Source: Rhabditophanes sp. KR3021 (lineage: Eukaryota > Nematoda > Chromadorea > Rhabditida > Alloionematidae). From it: a DNA stretch of 64,000 bases. The notes beneath the pieces are model-generated. The model ran no database searches. It was not told the DNA's origin and saw only the letters and a program-made list of their open reading frames with translations. Made by a program: the position numbers and the translations under genes. The stretch spans positions 4,774,001 through 4,838,000 of the forward strand of contig CAUJLY010000003.1 in NCBI GenBank assembly GCA_963281155.1, in the 5' to 3' direction. Below are positions 51,012 through 62,755 of the stretch, in pieces. The number at the start of each line of letters is the position of its first letter. Within the stretch, counting starts at the first letter, position 1.

Positions 51012-54000
51012 CTTTTTATTCATAACAATGTATCAATTCACAAATGTATATCTGGCCTATTTTTTAAAACCAGTTTGTCATTTAATTTTAATAAACACTT
51101 GGTTCATATAGAGTCTAATATCTTGTAATAAAAAGTTCTGGTCCTCTGCAGAGGATCAACAACAAGTGACGTTGACCTGATTAAATGTTATAATAGCTGT
51201 AAAGATTACAAACAACAAAAAGTATCTAAGTTAGAGTGCAACAAGATATATAATGTCAAGTAACGGAAGTACTAAAGGTGATTGTTGTTGCTATCTCCAT
51301 TTGAAAGCTGTTTTTTGTTTAATTGTCCCAAGATTGATGAGTTAGTTGTCATTAATTTGAACTGTTTAAAATAATTGAGTTGAACAGAAGAGGAGAAGTA
51401 AAATGTATCAATTAATGTAATGTGATTTGAAAGTGATACAATTGAGGATGGTTATAAAGCAAATGAATCAGCTTAATCTTTGATGCAAAGTTTGTGATTA
51501 TGTTATCATATATTACTATGAAATACTTATGAACTCTTGACCTCGGACGTAAATGCCGGCTGTTGTTTATTGTGTGAGTCGTATAATTTAACATGGTGCC
51601 GTAATGGAAGTTAAATTGGAAGAAGACAGCCGAAAGCAGACGCCGACACATATAATTCTTTTACCATCTTGTTATGTTCTCAAGAACGCATAATAATGAA
51701 GTGGAATTTAGCCACAATTATCATTTTATTTGACCTTATGCAAGGATACCATTTATATCACTTATCTCTTTCTTTTACAATTTTTGTATTATGGAATTAA
51801 TGAATGACATGAAAGACTTTCATGAATATTTTATTTCTTTTGTTGTATGTTAATTAAGTCGGACAACTGTATCCAAAGTCATATCTTTTGCGATAAATTT
51901 TTTCGCAGGTTCATATTCGATTTGTTAAAATCAAAATTGCGTGTGAAATTTGTTTTGACTCGAAAGATGTAATATAATTCAGTACAAGACTTGGGCTAAT
52001 AATTTAATAAAAATTATATGAAAAGATGAACCTTACGTTTTTTGGTCTAATCTAAACATTATCTCTTGATACAATCTAAATGTACATAAAAGCATTTAAT
52101 TATTTTATGATATTAATATCGTTAATCATAAATGAATAGTTGGAAATGTTAACGGGCGATAAGTACAAAACCGCTCCTTTCTTGATTGCCATAAGCTTTT
52201 GTTATCAGTATTTACAAGCACTTTGAATATTTGTTTTTGCATTTGTTTTTGGCATGCATGTCTTGGAATAATAATGTCGACCTTCGTGATATTAAATTAT
52301 GTATATCATGATGAGGTGTATATTATGAAGGTGAAAAACAAATAAAGAAGAAGACTTAGTTTGGTTGCTTGCTTAATTTACTGATCTAATGCTGAGAAAG
52401 AAGGTCTGATGCCATTAACTTAAATGGTTCAAATAATTTTTACGATAAACTTTTCCTAAAGTACACATAACAAACGACATGCAGTGGTATGCAAATTGAT
52501 TACACTGATTTGATGTTTGTTCATTATTTATACATGATGATCAAATTTAAGTATCACCACCATTATATAGACTAATGGACTGGACTAGGCTCTTTTTAGG
52601 GGGTGTAAAAAGAGAAGTTCACTGAACATCAGTATAAAAAAAGTTGTTGCCAACTTATTTGTGAGAATAAAAGGTATAAGTGAGGTTTGTGAACGATGAG
52701 GATGGGTGGTAGGTTGTTTGTTAACAAACAATAAAGTGAAAAAGATTAATAAGTTTGTGAACGGCATAACTCAATCATAAAGTTATTTATATTTGACCTA
52801 ATGATGACCTCACATACAACCAGATCACTTTGCTTAAACAAATTCAAATCTTTGTTTATAATATACTTAAGAAATTGCGTTACTTGATTGTATGGAAAGT
52901 GTGCCGTATTTAATTTAAAATAAATAAGAATGTTATTGAATCGGATGTCATTATATTGAATGTTGTTTTATAAAAAAGGTTGTTTATATGGTGATGAAGT
53001 TGATTGTTTAAAGCTGTTCCGCAATAACAATAAAATTACCACTGAGGAAACATCTACCAGATATCATATTTGGGTAGATATGATTTGGTCATTAATCATC
53101 AGGTTGGCATGGTCTTCAGACAAAAGGTACAGCTACTAAATTGGATTTCTATTATTGTATGAGACAAAGGAAATCATATCATGATGGCATATGTTAATTC
53201 AATGTATGCCGATTGTTTGATGTCTTTGATTGTTATTCAAACAGCTTTTTTATAATAACCATTTGAATATTAAAGTACAATTTTGTATAATAAAATCTTA
53301 GTCACTTGGATATCGAGTATATACAATAATAATACATCTTTTTTATGACTTATAGCTTTTATCTATTTTTAATTTGTTTAATACATAGTTATGGACACAA
53401 TTTTAAAACTTATTTAAATCCTTTTTAATATCTTAAGGAAATGAAAATAAAAACTGTTTGGTAACATATTAGATTAAAATCCTTTTCGTAATGCTTAAAA
53501 TTGAAAGTAAATATGTATTTGATAGTGTGTGAGATTGAGAAGTATTTTGTAAGATATTAAAGTTGCCAATGTTTAGTCGTTGGCATCAAATGTATAGATA
53601 ATTATTATATCTATGTATTAAGAGGAAAAACAAACTTGGCTAACGTTAAGTCCTATCCAATTAGTAACTTCTGTTGCTTCACATTTTATTTGATCACGTC
53701 AACGGCTTTCCTTTTTGCAATAGTTTGCTTTTTATTAAGAAAAGGTCACTTTATTAGCTATGAAAGATATATCAAAAAAGAAAAGTTAAGATTCTGTGTA
53801 ACATAAAGACAAACAGACCAGGTATAATATTTGTAGAAGAGAGTGGTGTTGTTTTTGGGGGTCCGTTGATAATAATAGTGATCTTACGGAACTTTGATTA
53901 TATTGGGACGGAATCAAAAAATGAGGACAAAGGTAGAGAAGATGTAAAGTAGGCAAAGAAAGGCAAGTTAAAAGTAAAGTAAAGAGAAATTTAATGAAAA

Positions 54001-54762
54001 GATTATATAAAGTTCTATTTAAAATTGTTAAACACTATCAACAAAAGAGTATATAAACATCATTAAGTTTTCATTTGTCAAGATTTCGCCTTGACGTGTA
54101 AAAGTGTTTGCTATTTCATGATTTAAAAAGTGATATAATGTGCATATACCTTCTGGTTGATTCAACTCCTTCAAAAAAATGATCCCAAAATCTTATATCT
54201 CTTGAAATTATCTACAAGATAAGCTACATCGCTAATTCTAATTATCATATTTGCCTAAGTATTTCACCAAAAAATTACAATTTAACAATATTTTCCTCAA
54301 ACCCTTATAAACAATCCTGCAAAAATTATTTGTATGAAACGATTACACATCTTTTCAATTCGGCAACAAGCCTCGAAGTTATCTCACTCCTTTTTAAAGA
54401 CGCAACTGTAATTTTAAAAGAATATGTATTACAAAGCATTTTTTGAAATCAGCATATAGAATATATTTAAAAATGAACTTTTAACAGAATATCAAAAATA
54501 TTTAAGATCTAATTATATATTAGATATATAATTCAAAATAACACATATCAAAACCATATAAAAGTTTATAGAATTAATTTAATATATTTATGTTGACTTA
54601 AAAAAATATTTTTACATATTGCATTATTAAAGTAAATATTTATTAATTTTTCTTAAATAGTACTAGACGTTGAATCTGTGCACGAATATCTCATAATATA
54701 TTTCATTTTCATGACATTTAGTGTATTTTATTAGAAGTCATACTTTGGAAAGAATAATAAAC
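51012..54762. other. Gene-poor region (3.8 kb)
   Basis: A+T-rich DNA with no recognisable gene. Short frames at 51412-51651 and 52585-52767 (minus) have no domain. If the exon at 50839-51011 is real, this stretch may hold its introns and upstream exons. No tRNA, transposon or array is visible. Confidence 0.4.
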
Positions 54763-55459
54763 TTACTTTTTGATTGAGCTATGAAGTAACATTGGTCTAT
54801 CAACCGCTCTGATTGAGTTGTCTTGATCAATAGGCAAAGAATAGGCATTTTTCAACGTGTCGTCTCCATCATTCACATCTTCGACAACTGTTTTTTTGAG
54901 TTCTCTCGACTTTCAGGGATTCCTGTGTAGGATCAGTTTCTCTATTGAAGGCTGAATCCATTGCAACTTTACTAGGTTTAGTTCCTTTATCATCCTTTTC
55001 TTCTTTCGGATCAGGTTTGGCAGCAGAAACTGTAGTTGGAGTTTTAGCTAGATTATCTTGATCTGATATAGGTTTCTCGTCTTTTTTTTCAATAGGAAGG
55101 GCACCTTTCAATTGGGTTGGAGCAAGGGCATTTAACTTATCAGTTTCTTTTACTGACTTCTTTTTGTTACTTACAGGAACAACAGCACTTGGGGACTCGG
55201 CAGCTGCTAAAGGAATTTGAGTTTTGGACAATTCCAACGCACCAACTTTTATAGCGGCTACAGCTGCTTCCGGAGCCTTCTTATTTGTCGTTGACTTTTC
55301 TGAAGCAGGTTTTTTATCAACGACGACATTTTTACTTGCTTTAACAACAGGAGAGTCAGTCTTTCCCTTTTTCTTTCCAACCTTGCAGCAAATTAAAAAA
55401 GAGCTTACATTGATTAGAAATAAGACTGTGTTGAGAAACAATTCACAATTAAAAGCCAT
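54763..55459 (-). CDS. Membrane-anchored Lys/Ala/Pro-rich protein of unknown function, with A7 frame break
   Basis: ATG at 55459; a single hydrophobic N-terminal segment (FLNTVLFLINVSSFLICC, residues about 8-25) followed at once by a basic stop-transfer (KVGKKKGK) suggests a type III or signal-anchored protein. The rest (residues 35-185) is highly charged, rich in Lys, Ala, Pro and Glu, and predicted disordered. The frame reaches a TGA at 54871-54869, but protein-like sequence continues in another frame after the A7 run (plus-strand T7 at 54891-54897): KTVVEDVNDGDDTLKNAYSL, then DQDNSIRAVDRPMLLHSSIK, to a TAA or donor at about 54766. One A fewer would join them. Ribosome-receptor or calnexin-like tails have similar composition; I do not recognise the gene. 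Confidence 0.6.
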
Positions 55460-55727
55460 GGTGTTAATGTGTGACTCGACACGTTTATTCCGCCCAATAT
55501 AAAGCAATGAATGGATCCCAAATTTTAATTTACTGAAATGTACAACGAACATCTAAACTTGCAATTATTATTTAAATTTCCAACTTTTATTCAAATTATC
55601 AAATCACTTTTATTTAAAAAAACATACTCGAATAAAAAATGAGTAAAGCAAGATATTCAAATTATCATCATATATTTCACCATTCATCAAAAGGCAAATT
55701 TTCTACGAATTTGTAAATACACATAAT

Positions 55728-56000
55728 TTAGCGTGTAGCGTCTGGCTTCGGTCTGCGGAATAATAAAACATGTCTTTCAGGACTGTGAATCATGTAGTGA
55801 ATCCAACCAACAGATTGTTGAATTCCTAGTGCACGCCATTCCGTTTCTGACATCAATCTGCTTTTTGGAACCATCTTGGCAACTTCCTTGGTAACGTGAA
55901 CGTGTCTAAAGAAAATGATTAAATAGATATTTTATATCTATAAATACCTGTATTCATAAAGATCGTCTTCATAACGTGGGGAATAGTAAAAGTCGGCCAT
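55728..56000 (-). CDS. CKS1: Cyclin-dependent kinase regulatory subunit CKS1
   Basis: Small adaptor that binds CDKs and phosphothreonine sites to drive cell-cycle phosphorylation and SCF-Skp2 recognition. Two exons, 56000-55948 and 55905-55728, give 76 residues. The sequence is diagnostic: [16 protein letters not shown], then [20 protein letters not shown], then [20 protein letters not shown], with the conserved Glu/His of HxPExH (here HSPERH) at the hinge of domain swapping. Human CKS is 79 residues. The gene is split by a 42-nt intron in the Arg codon. It lies 268 bp upstream of the Lys/Ala-rich gene on the same strand. Confidence 0.96.
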
Positions 56001-59000
56001 TCTCGCAAACTATTAGTGTAATAAATATATTCTGAAAAAGATCTTTTATGTATTAGTCATCTAAACGAACACGTTAACCAATTGCGCGCCATAACATACA
56101 AATTAAACTCTTGGAACGATCTTGGGCTAGCTTTGCATAATCAAAAGCGAGGACGATCATGGAAAGAGAGTAAAAAAATGTCGTATCATCTTCATACTAA
56201 ATATAACTAGTGTTGTACTATAATATACATCGTATTACATCATTAATAAACGTTTGATTTGTAAATTAGAACAGCTCAAGAAAGCTTTAAACAGAATTAT
56301 TCATGATATCATGACTAAAATGACAACAAATAACACATATGGAAATAAGTCTAATCAAAAATAAAAAATAGTTGCGCTATTTAACTTTTTTGCATCTTTC
56401 TTTTGCCCCTATTAAGTGAGCATCTTTCCAAATATCCACTCGATTGCCAATATTGTATTGAATCATCTTTATTTGTATTTTTAATTCATCATGATTTCCA
56501 CTAATGTATATTTTAATTGCTTTGCAAATAAATTACAATAAAATTATAATAATGCTTTATCTCAACACATAAAAAAACCATAAAATATTATTGTTTTGAA
56601 AATGATATCTTTGACGGAATATAAATTTGATAATTTAAATGCAAATGGTAATTAAAGACAAGATAACAGCAAATATAGAATCCATAAAATAGGTTTATCT
56701 ATGGATATTATTGTACACTATGTCAACAGGAAAAGTCTCTCACACCAAGTAATTCAAACGAACTGTCATAACAATGTTGACAACAATATAATATCCCTTG
56801 GCTAAATTATTCACTCATCTGCCTATTTTCGGTTCATATATCAAGGAGATGCTATGCTTTTTCGTCTGACACAAAATCTAACTTATTACGATGTTATTTT
56901 CATTACTTTAGATCAATACAATTACCTTTAGCAACTTTTTAGCAACTATCAAGTAACTATTAAGCAGCTATCTATAAAGATTGCAACATTGTACCCCATG
57001 TACTTTGACATTTATAACAAATCACTTCATACTCTACTTCATATAGCTGAATTAGTCTATTTATAGTCATCCTTGTTTTCATTTACTTTCCAAATTAAAT
57101 TTAGCAAATACGCTGAGTTTTTGATATTTACTTCGACATCTACAATATTATTCTCAATTACCAACACTGCTCCTCGACCATATCCTAATTTTATTTGCCA
57201 AAAAGTAAAGGATTTTTAAATTGCCCTTATGTTTTGATTAACAACTTAGTACAACCTAAAGAGAAAGTATTGAGGTGATGACGTTACTGATATACTTGTA
57301 TGCTTCGATTGCCAAATATAGAACCACCACATATTGGACATATTCCCATATTCTAACCAAAACTGACACCAGATTACATTTTAATTTCGCCATAGGCTCA
57401 TTCTCTCTGAAACTCATCTATTAAATTGAGTTCAAATGAGCAGTCCATTATTTATCAGTGAATTTTTGATGATATGACAAAAAAAATTTTACTCTAAAAG
57501 GCTTAATTGCCTTGTATGCATTAGCGGAACAAGGATATTTAATCCTTATTTTATATAAAACTTTCTGCATATTAAAACAAAAATTACATGCATAATACAA
57601 TCAAGAGTATTTAAATCTATTTAATATTATTAATTTAAAAGCTAATATTCACCACAACAACACTTTAAATTGCATATATTATATTTTTATTTTACTTTTT
57701 CCTTTTGGGGACACTTTACACCTCACGCACCTAAAATACCATTCCTCGACTGTTTGGCTTTACCTAGCTTGTTAAGCTCTACCATCGAATGTATTATACT
57801 TTTGTCATAAAAGAAAAGTATTTGTTATTATTCCTATTTTATTATATTTCTTATTAAATACATAACCAGACTTTAAATAGATTGATTGCTAATTCCATTA
57901 TCACAATGCTTGTTGGTAAAGTTTGAAAAAATATTTAACTATGCATAACAATCTACCAATGTGTATTATCAACCCTTAAAACATTTGACTGGGAGTCATT
58001 CATTTAAAATTTATTCCCGTAATTCGTTTTAACATTCTCTTGAATATCTATGCATTTAAACATATATTTTTTTGTTTATTTTTTAATCATTCGGCAACAC
58101 TGTTGTCATATGTGTTTTCTTAGACAAAATTATATTTATTAATTTTAAGATTGGACTTCTTTTTAAGGTTGCAGCTTCTTTTATTTTCCTTGCAATGCAG
58201 GCTTCCTTATTTATTGCTACTAATTGTTAGATGAAATAATAATCTAATTTATTTAGCACATAGCAATCTACATTATCTATCTTATTCCTCGTTTAATGGG
58301 GCTTGTTTTCTGACTACTCATAATTTTTTTACTCTAATCATAAAAATTTCATCAGCTCTACAATTATATACTTCACCAATTATACTGACTTCATTTCTTT
58401 GAAATAATTTTGAGCATAATTGAAACAACTTGCTGACTCTTCTTTATATTAAATTAACCTAATGTAAAATTTTATTCCAAACCATTAAAGAAAATGTTGC
58501 CTTTCAACCTTTAAAAAATACGATTTTCATATTTACAAACAATTTGAACATATCTATTCAGCTAATGCGAAACACCACTTATATTTACCTTCTATTTTTT
58601 GGTACAATAGAATGAGTATTGTCAAATTAATGGGTTTGAAAGATATTCTTACTCTCTTTTGATGTTTCATACATAAACATCATAGATTGTACGTTTAAGT
58701 AAAGATTTTTATACCATCATCATAAATAAGCTCTTTGACTGTTACTTTTAGCATGTCATCGGAAGATTACTATTTTATGCATTATTCATTTAATATTAAG
58801 AATTATTAAAAAGATATCACAAGTTATTAGATGAATTCTAGTCTTTAGATGTGATCTAAAGTATATTTTTTGTGCTAATGAATTACCGAATTTATTCAGT
58901 AATATATTTTGCAATATTCCGTTTCTTACATATGCACTAAATTTAATATATATTCGCAGATTAAAAGTTGATGAAGTAATTAATTAATGGGATGGAGATA

Positions 59001-60499
59001 TGAGTGGAGTGGAGTAAAATAAAGTAGAGTAATAGTAGAAGTACATATATGCGTAGTAGAGTAGGTTTTGGTGATGCCGAACTCGGCTGCCTTCCTTTGA
59101 TACCACCACTCTCATTTAGATTATTTCAAATATTGAGAATATCTTCATTTAGATATTATTTTACCAATTAAAGACTATATTTACTTATGTTTCATTTCGG
59201 TTATAATGATGCTTCAAAATAGTGAGCATCTTCATTTTGGAAATGCATGACTTCTCATCCATACCTAATTTATACTGCTCCTCTTTTTGCTATCAAATGC
59301 ATAAACAAGGACATTTAGCTCCTAAGATTGTTCGTCTGTGTATAATATATTTATTTTATACAATTTTGCATACACATTTATTCGCATGTAGAGGAGATGT
59401 TTGACAATAAAGAGGTTTGGATTGAATATATGTTTGACTAGTTACGTATATCACATTTATAATTTCTTATATGAATGGTATGATGGAAGTAAAATCACTT
59501 TTTACGATCGCCCTCGTTCCTTGGTGGTTTCTATGGAAAGTTTGCGTATTCAAATAATTATGAGGTTGTAGTGAGATGGAGGTTGTTTGTATGTGATGCA
59601 TGTAATTGTAATTCCACTTTTATGCGATCATTTATTCCCCCATTTTTATTTATCCTATTCCACTTCCCAAAACCGCAATTATCATTATATGACTAATTAC
59701 CTCCAGCGTACAAGTGTATCAAACTATTTTTTATTCCTGACAACACATAATTACTTTATATCATCGTTTTTCGTATTTTTGGAATATTTTTACATATACT
59801 TTTACTTGTTCACACCCTAACTTTACAAAGTTTCTCTTTTATCTTGAAATTGTTTTAGATATTATTATTAGTTAAAGTAATTATTATTACATGCATTTTC
59901 GTCTCTCTTCTGAATGTCCTACAGTATTCGTGTGAAAAAGATGGTTACTTAACAATAAGAAGCTTAAACGTTTCTCTTCAAATCTATTAAATATTAATTT
60001 TTGTCTCTTCGCATTGTCCACCTCAAAAACGAGACAACTTTGTTAAGGCAGGGCATTGTGCAGATATTAACTTTAAAATATAAAAAACCAATTCTACAAA
60101 CATGAGCTTCTCAAACAAACAACATCTACGCACTCACAATCATTTATTTATTTGTTCATCCATCTAATTCGATTGTGGATGAATAAATATATGTATTCCA
60201 ATAAATGAGTATTGTTTACCTCGGACATTAGTAAACCTCCAATCGACATCATACATTATTTGTTTTTGCTTTTAATACCATCTCATCAAGCGTCATAATA
60301 TTCTAGCAAAATAGTAATTAAAAATAAGTGAAAATAAGTAAGAATAAGAAGTTAAAATAGAATACGTTAAATTAATATGCCAAAATAATATGCCAAAATA
60401 ATAAGTCAACATCTAATGAATGCTTTTAATAATTTCAGTGCTCTTTTTTATTTTGGAAGTAGTCGTCTTACTATTTATCTACTATAGCTTATTAATTAC
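56001..60499. other. Gene-poor intergenic region (4.5 kb)
   Basis: A+T-rich sequence. Short frames at 59222-59404 and 59587-59820 are Phe/Tyr/Ile-rich and look fortuitous. A purine-rich stretch of GAGTGGAGTGGAGT and GTAGAGTA units lies at about 58998-59070. No gene, RNA or mobile element can be supported. Confidence 0.45.
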
Positions 60500-61567
60500 A
60501 TGATGACAGATGCAGTAGGTAATCCATTGCTTCAAGCAAATCAGCAAATGCTAACTTACAACAATCTGTTGGCTCTTCAAAGTTTAAATCATATCAATCC
60601 AAACGAGCTTCTGATGTATCAAACAGCTGCAGCAAGACAACAACAAAATTTTAGTGGTTTAAGCGGTTATCCTCTAACTACTGCCGATATGTCTTCTTTG
60701 TAAGTGAAAATCTATTATAAATAATTGTAAAACATTTAAGGCATACGATGGTACCAAAACAAAATCGGGAAATCAGTTACGAAACAAGTTCTAAAGATCC
60801 GGTTTTGATGCGTGCTCGAGTCTTTGTAGGATCTCTGAATACTGTTTCTGTCAAAAGAGAAGACTTAATTGGTTTGTTTTCCCCATATGGAAAACTGTTA
60901 GGTGTGACTTTGTTCAAGGGATTTGCTTTTGTTCAATTTTCTAGCCCTACTGAAGCTGATTTAGCAGTTGCCCAAACAAATGGTTATCTGTGGTACAATC
61001 AAATTTTGGATGTCAAATTAGCAATCAAAAACATGAAGCAATCTACGCGCAACACTCCAGACAGTACAATAGTTGCTACAAATCAGGAAAGCGTGGCTTT
61101 TAAAAGAGCATCTCTAACTCCTTCAGAAACGAGCGAGGATACTGTTCCAGACATCAAAAGACGTCGCATTGAATCAATTAATGAAGAAAATCAAGTAGCA
61201 GCTGCTTTGGAGTCTACATCGCCAATGCAAAACAACTTTTTCGACCATGGAATGTCAGACACTTTAATTTGTGGCAAGTGGTTGATTAACTTTATATTAA
61301 TGTTTTGTTGTTACTTTAGGTAAATGCAGATTTGTGACTTCTCAGTATACAGCATTCCGTGATCATCGTAAATTGCCATGCCAAGTCCCATTGAAAAAAG
61401 CAGCAAAGGTGCAGTGCAATACTTGTTATTCAATCTTTTGTTCTGATTCTGATCTCCTTAATCATTTGTCAATCGAACATAACATGTCACTTTATCGTCG
61501 CTGTGAACAAGATTCCGTATCACCTGCCAATTGCGGAGAAGTATCAAAAAAAGAGTTAAACGAGTAG
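60500..61567 (+). CDS. hnRNPC/RALY-like RRM protein with C-terminal zinc finger
   Basis: Three exons, 60500-60699, 60741-61273 and 61320-61567, give 326 residues. A single RRM has RNP2 ARVFVGSL and RNP1 KGFAFVQF (residues about 95-165); the segment RVFVGSLNTVSVKREDLIGL and the short loop before KGFAFVQ follow the hnRNPC/RALY pattern. The N-terminus is Asn/Gln/Leu-rich. A bipartite nuclear signal KRRR follows the RRM. The last exon holds a C2H2 finger (VQCNTCYSIFCSDSDLLNHL...H), not present in vertebrate hnRNPC. Exon 2 to 3 can be joined by a GC donor (G|GCAAGT at 61274) with a good acceptor at 61319, or by a GT donor at 61278 with a weaker acceptor at 61333; the two differ by CR. Expected role: pre-mRNA binding. 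Confidence 0.8.
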
Positions 61568-62070
61568 TAGTGAATATGTATAGTTTTAGTCAAGATTGGA
61601 TGTATATCTGTTTTTTGTCTATTTATCACTCAAAACAAAAGATATAAATGATACTTTCCTGTTTTAACAACCGGTCAATTCTAATTTCTAATTTATACCT
61701 ATCTGTTTCGTACTTTTTTAATATATTATTATTTTTGAAGTTGTTTGTATTAATAAAAAGTATTAAAATAAATCATTTATATTGATAACAACAATTGAAA
61801 GAATTTGCTTTAGTAAATTAGTTTCACGGTTTTTATAAACGAATATAGTCATTACTCAGTGTAATTGGTATAAATAAATAGAATAAGTATTCATCATGTA
61901 TTTATTTGAAATAGATAAACGAATTAGCAAATTTATTGAAGTAATTATTAACCAAAGTAGCACAAATTAATTATTATCCAAGTAAGAATAAAAAGTTTGA
62001 CTGAATCTGCGTCATAATTAATTAATGAACAAAGTGAGAATAAATGGCTTTAGTTGAATCTCCACAAGAA
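61568..62070. other. Intergenic between convergent RALY-like and HYPK genes
   Basis: About 500 bp, A+T-rich, containing both 3' untranslated regions; a sequence AGTAAGAATAAA-like unit recurs near 61980, 62035 and 62085, the last inside the HYPK 3' end. No gene seen. Confidence 0.4.
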
Positions 62071-62488
62071 TTAATATCCAAAGTAAGAATAAATAGCTTT
62101 CAATGAATCTCCGCCATTTTTTTGCAATAACTTCTCGGCTACTACTTTAGTCATGCTTAATTGATCAACCAAAAGCTGAACATCAATTTTATTCAACTTA
62201 ACTGGTACTAATACTGGTTTTGGGGCATTTAACTTTAAGGTAGCAAAACTTTCATTCAACCCAACGTTATCTTCCTCAGCAAAAATGTCAGCAATCTGTA
62301 ATTAAAGGATTAATAGTCGCATTATAAACGATAATTAGAGTGTTTTATGACAAATAGTCAAAAATATTATTGAGTATTTTAAAGAAAACATTTTAACTCA
62401 CTTTTTTCAAATCTTCTGTGTCAAGTTTGTATTTGGGAATATTTGATTCCTCAGATTCGCTAACTCTCTTTTCACTTGTCTTAGCCAT
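62071..62488 (-). CDS. HYPK: HYPK-like NatA-associated protein (UBA)
   Basis: Two exons, 62488-62402 and 62295-62071, joined in phase 0, give 103 residues. The C-terminal UBA-like domain is clear: KIDVQLLVDQLSMTKVVAEK then LLQKNGGDSLKAIYSYF, matching HYPK (DLELIMTEMEISRAAAERSL...GNVVEAL). The N-terminal half is acidic and charged, with a helix (IADIFAEEDNVGLNESFATL) that corresponds to the HYPK region that inhibits NAA10. HYPK binds the NatA N-terminal acetyltransferase at the ribosome. NAC-alpha has a similar UBA but is twice as long. Confidence 0.85.
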
Positions 62489-62755
62489 GATTGATATAGA
62501 AGAAGAAAATGAAACAAACCAGGTAATATATTTAAAAATGCTTAGCTAAAATCTTTAGCAGTGATCTTGAGAAGAGAATGGAACGACGTCAATTCGAAAA
62601 AGCCCTTGTTTTAAAAATATGGTTGTTGACTCATTTTTGTTTGTAGAACATTTTCCCATTCTGTTTATTATAAGAATACAAAAGTTGATTTGTTCAGCAA
62701 TATAATCAATTCCCTTTTACTTAATATTATCATTTATTTATAGTGGATTCCGAAA

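Noticed and set aside
58980..59100. Purine-rich and G-rich tract as a structured RNA or miRNA
   Set aside because: No hairpin with a suitable arm length and no match to conserved miRNA seeds that I know.
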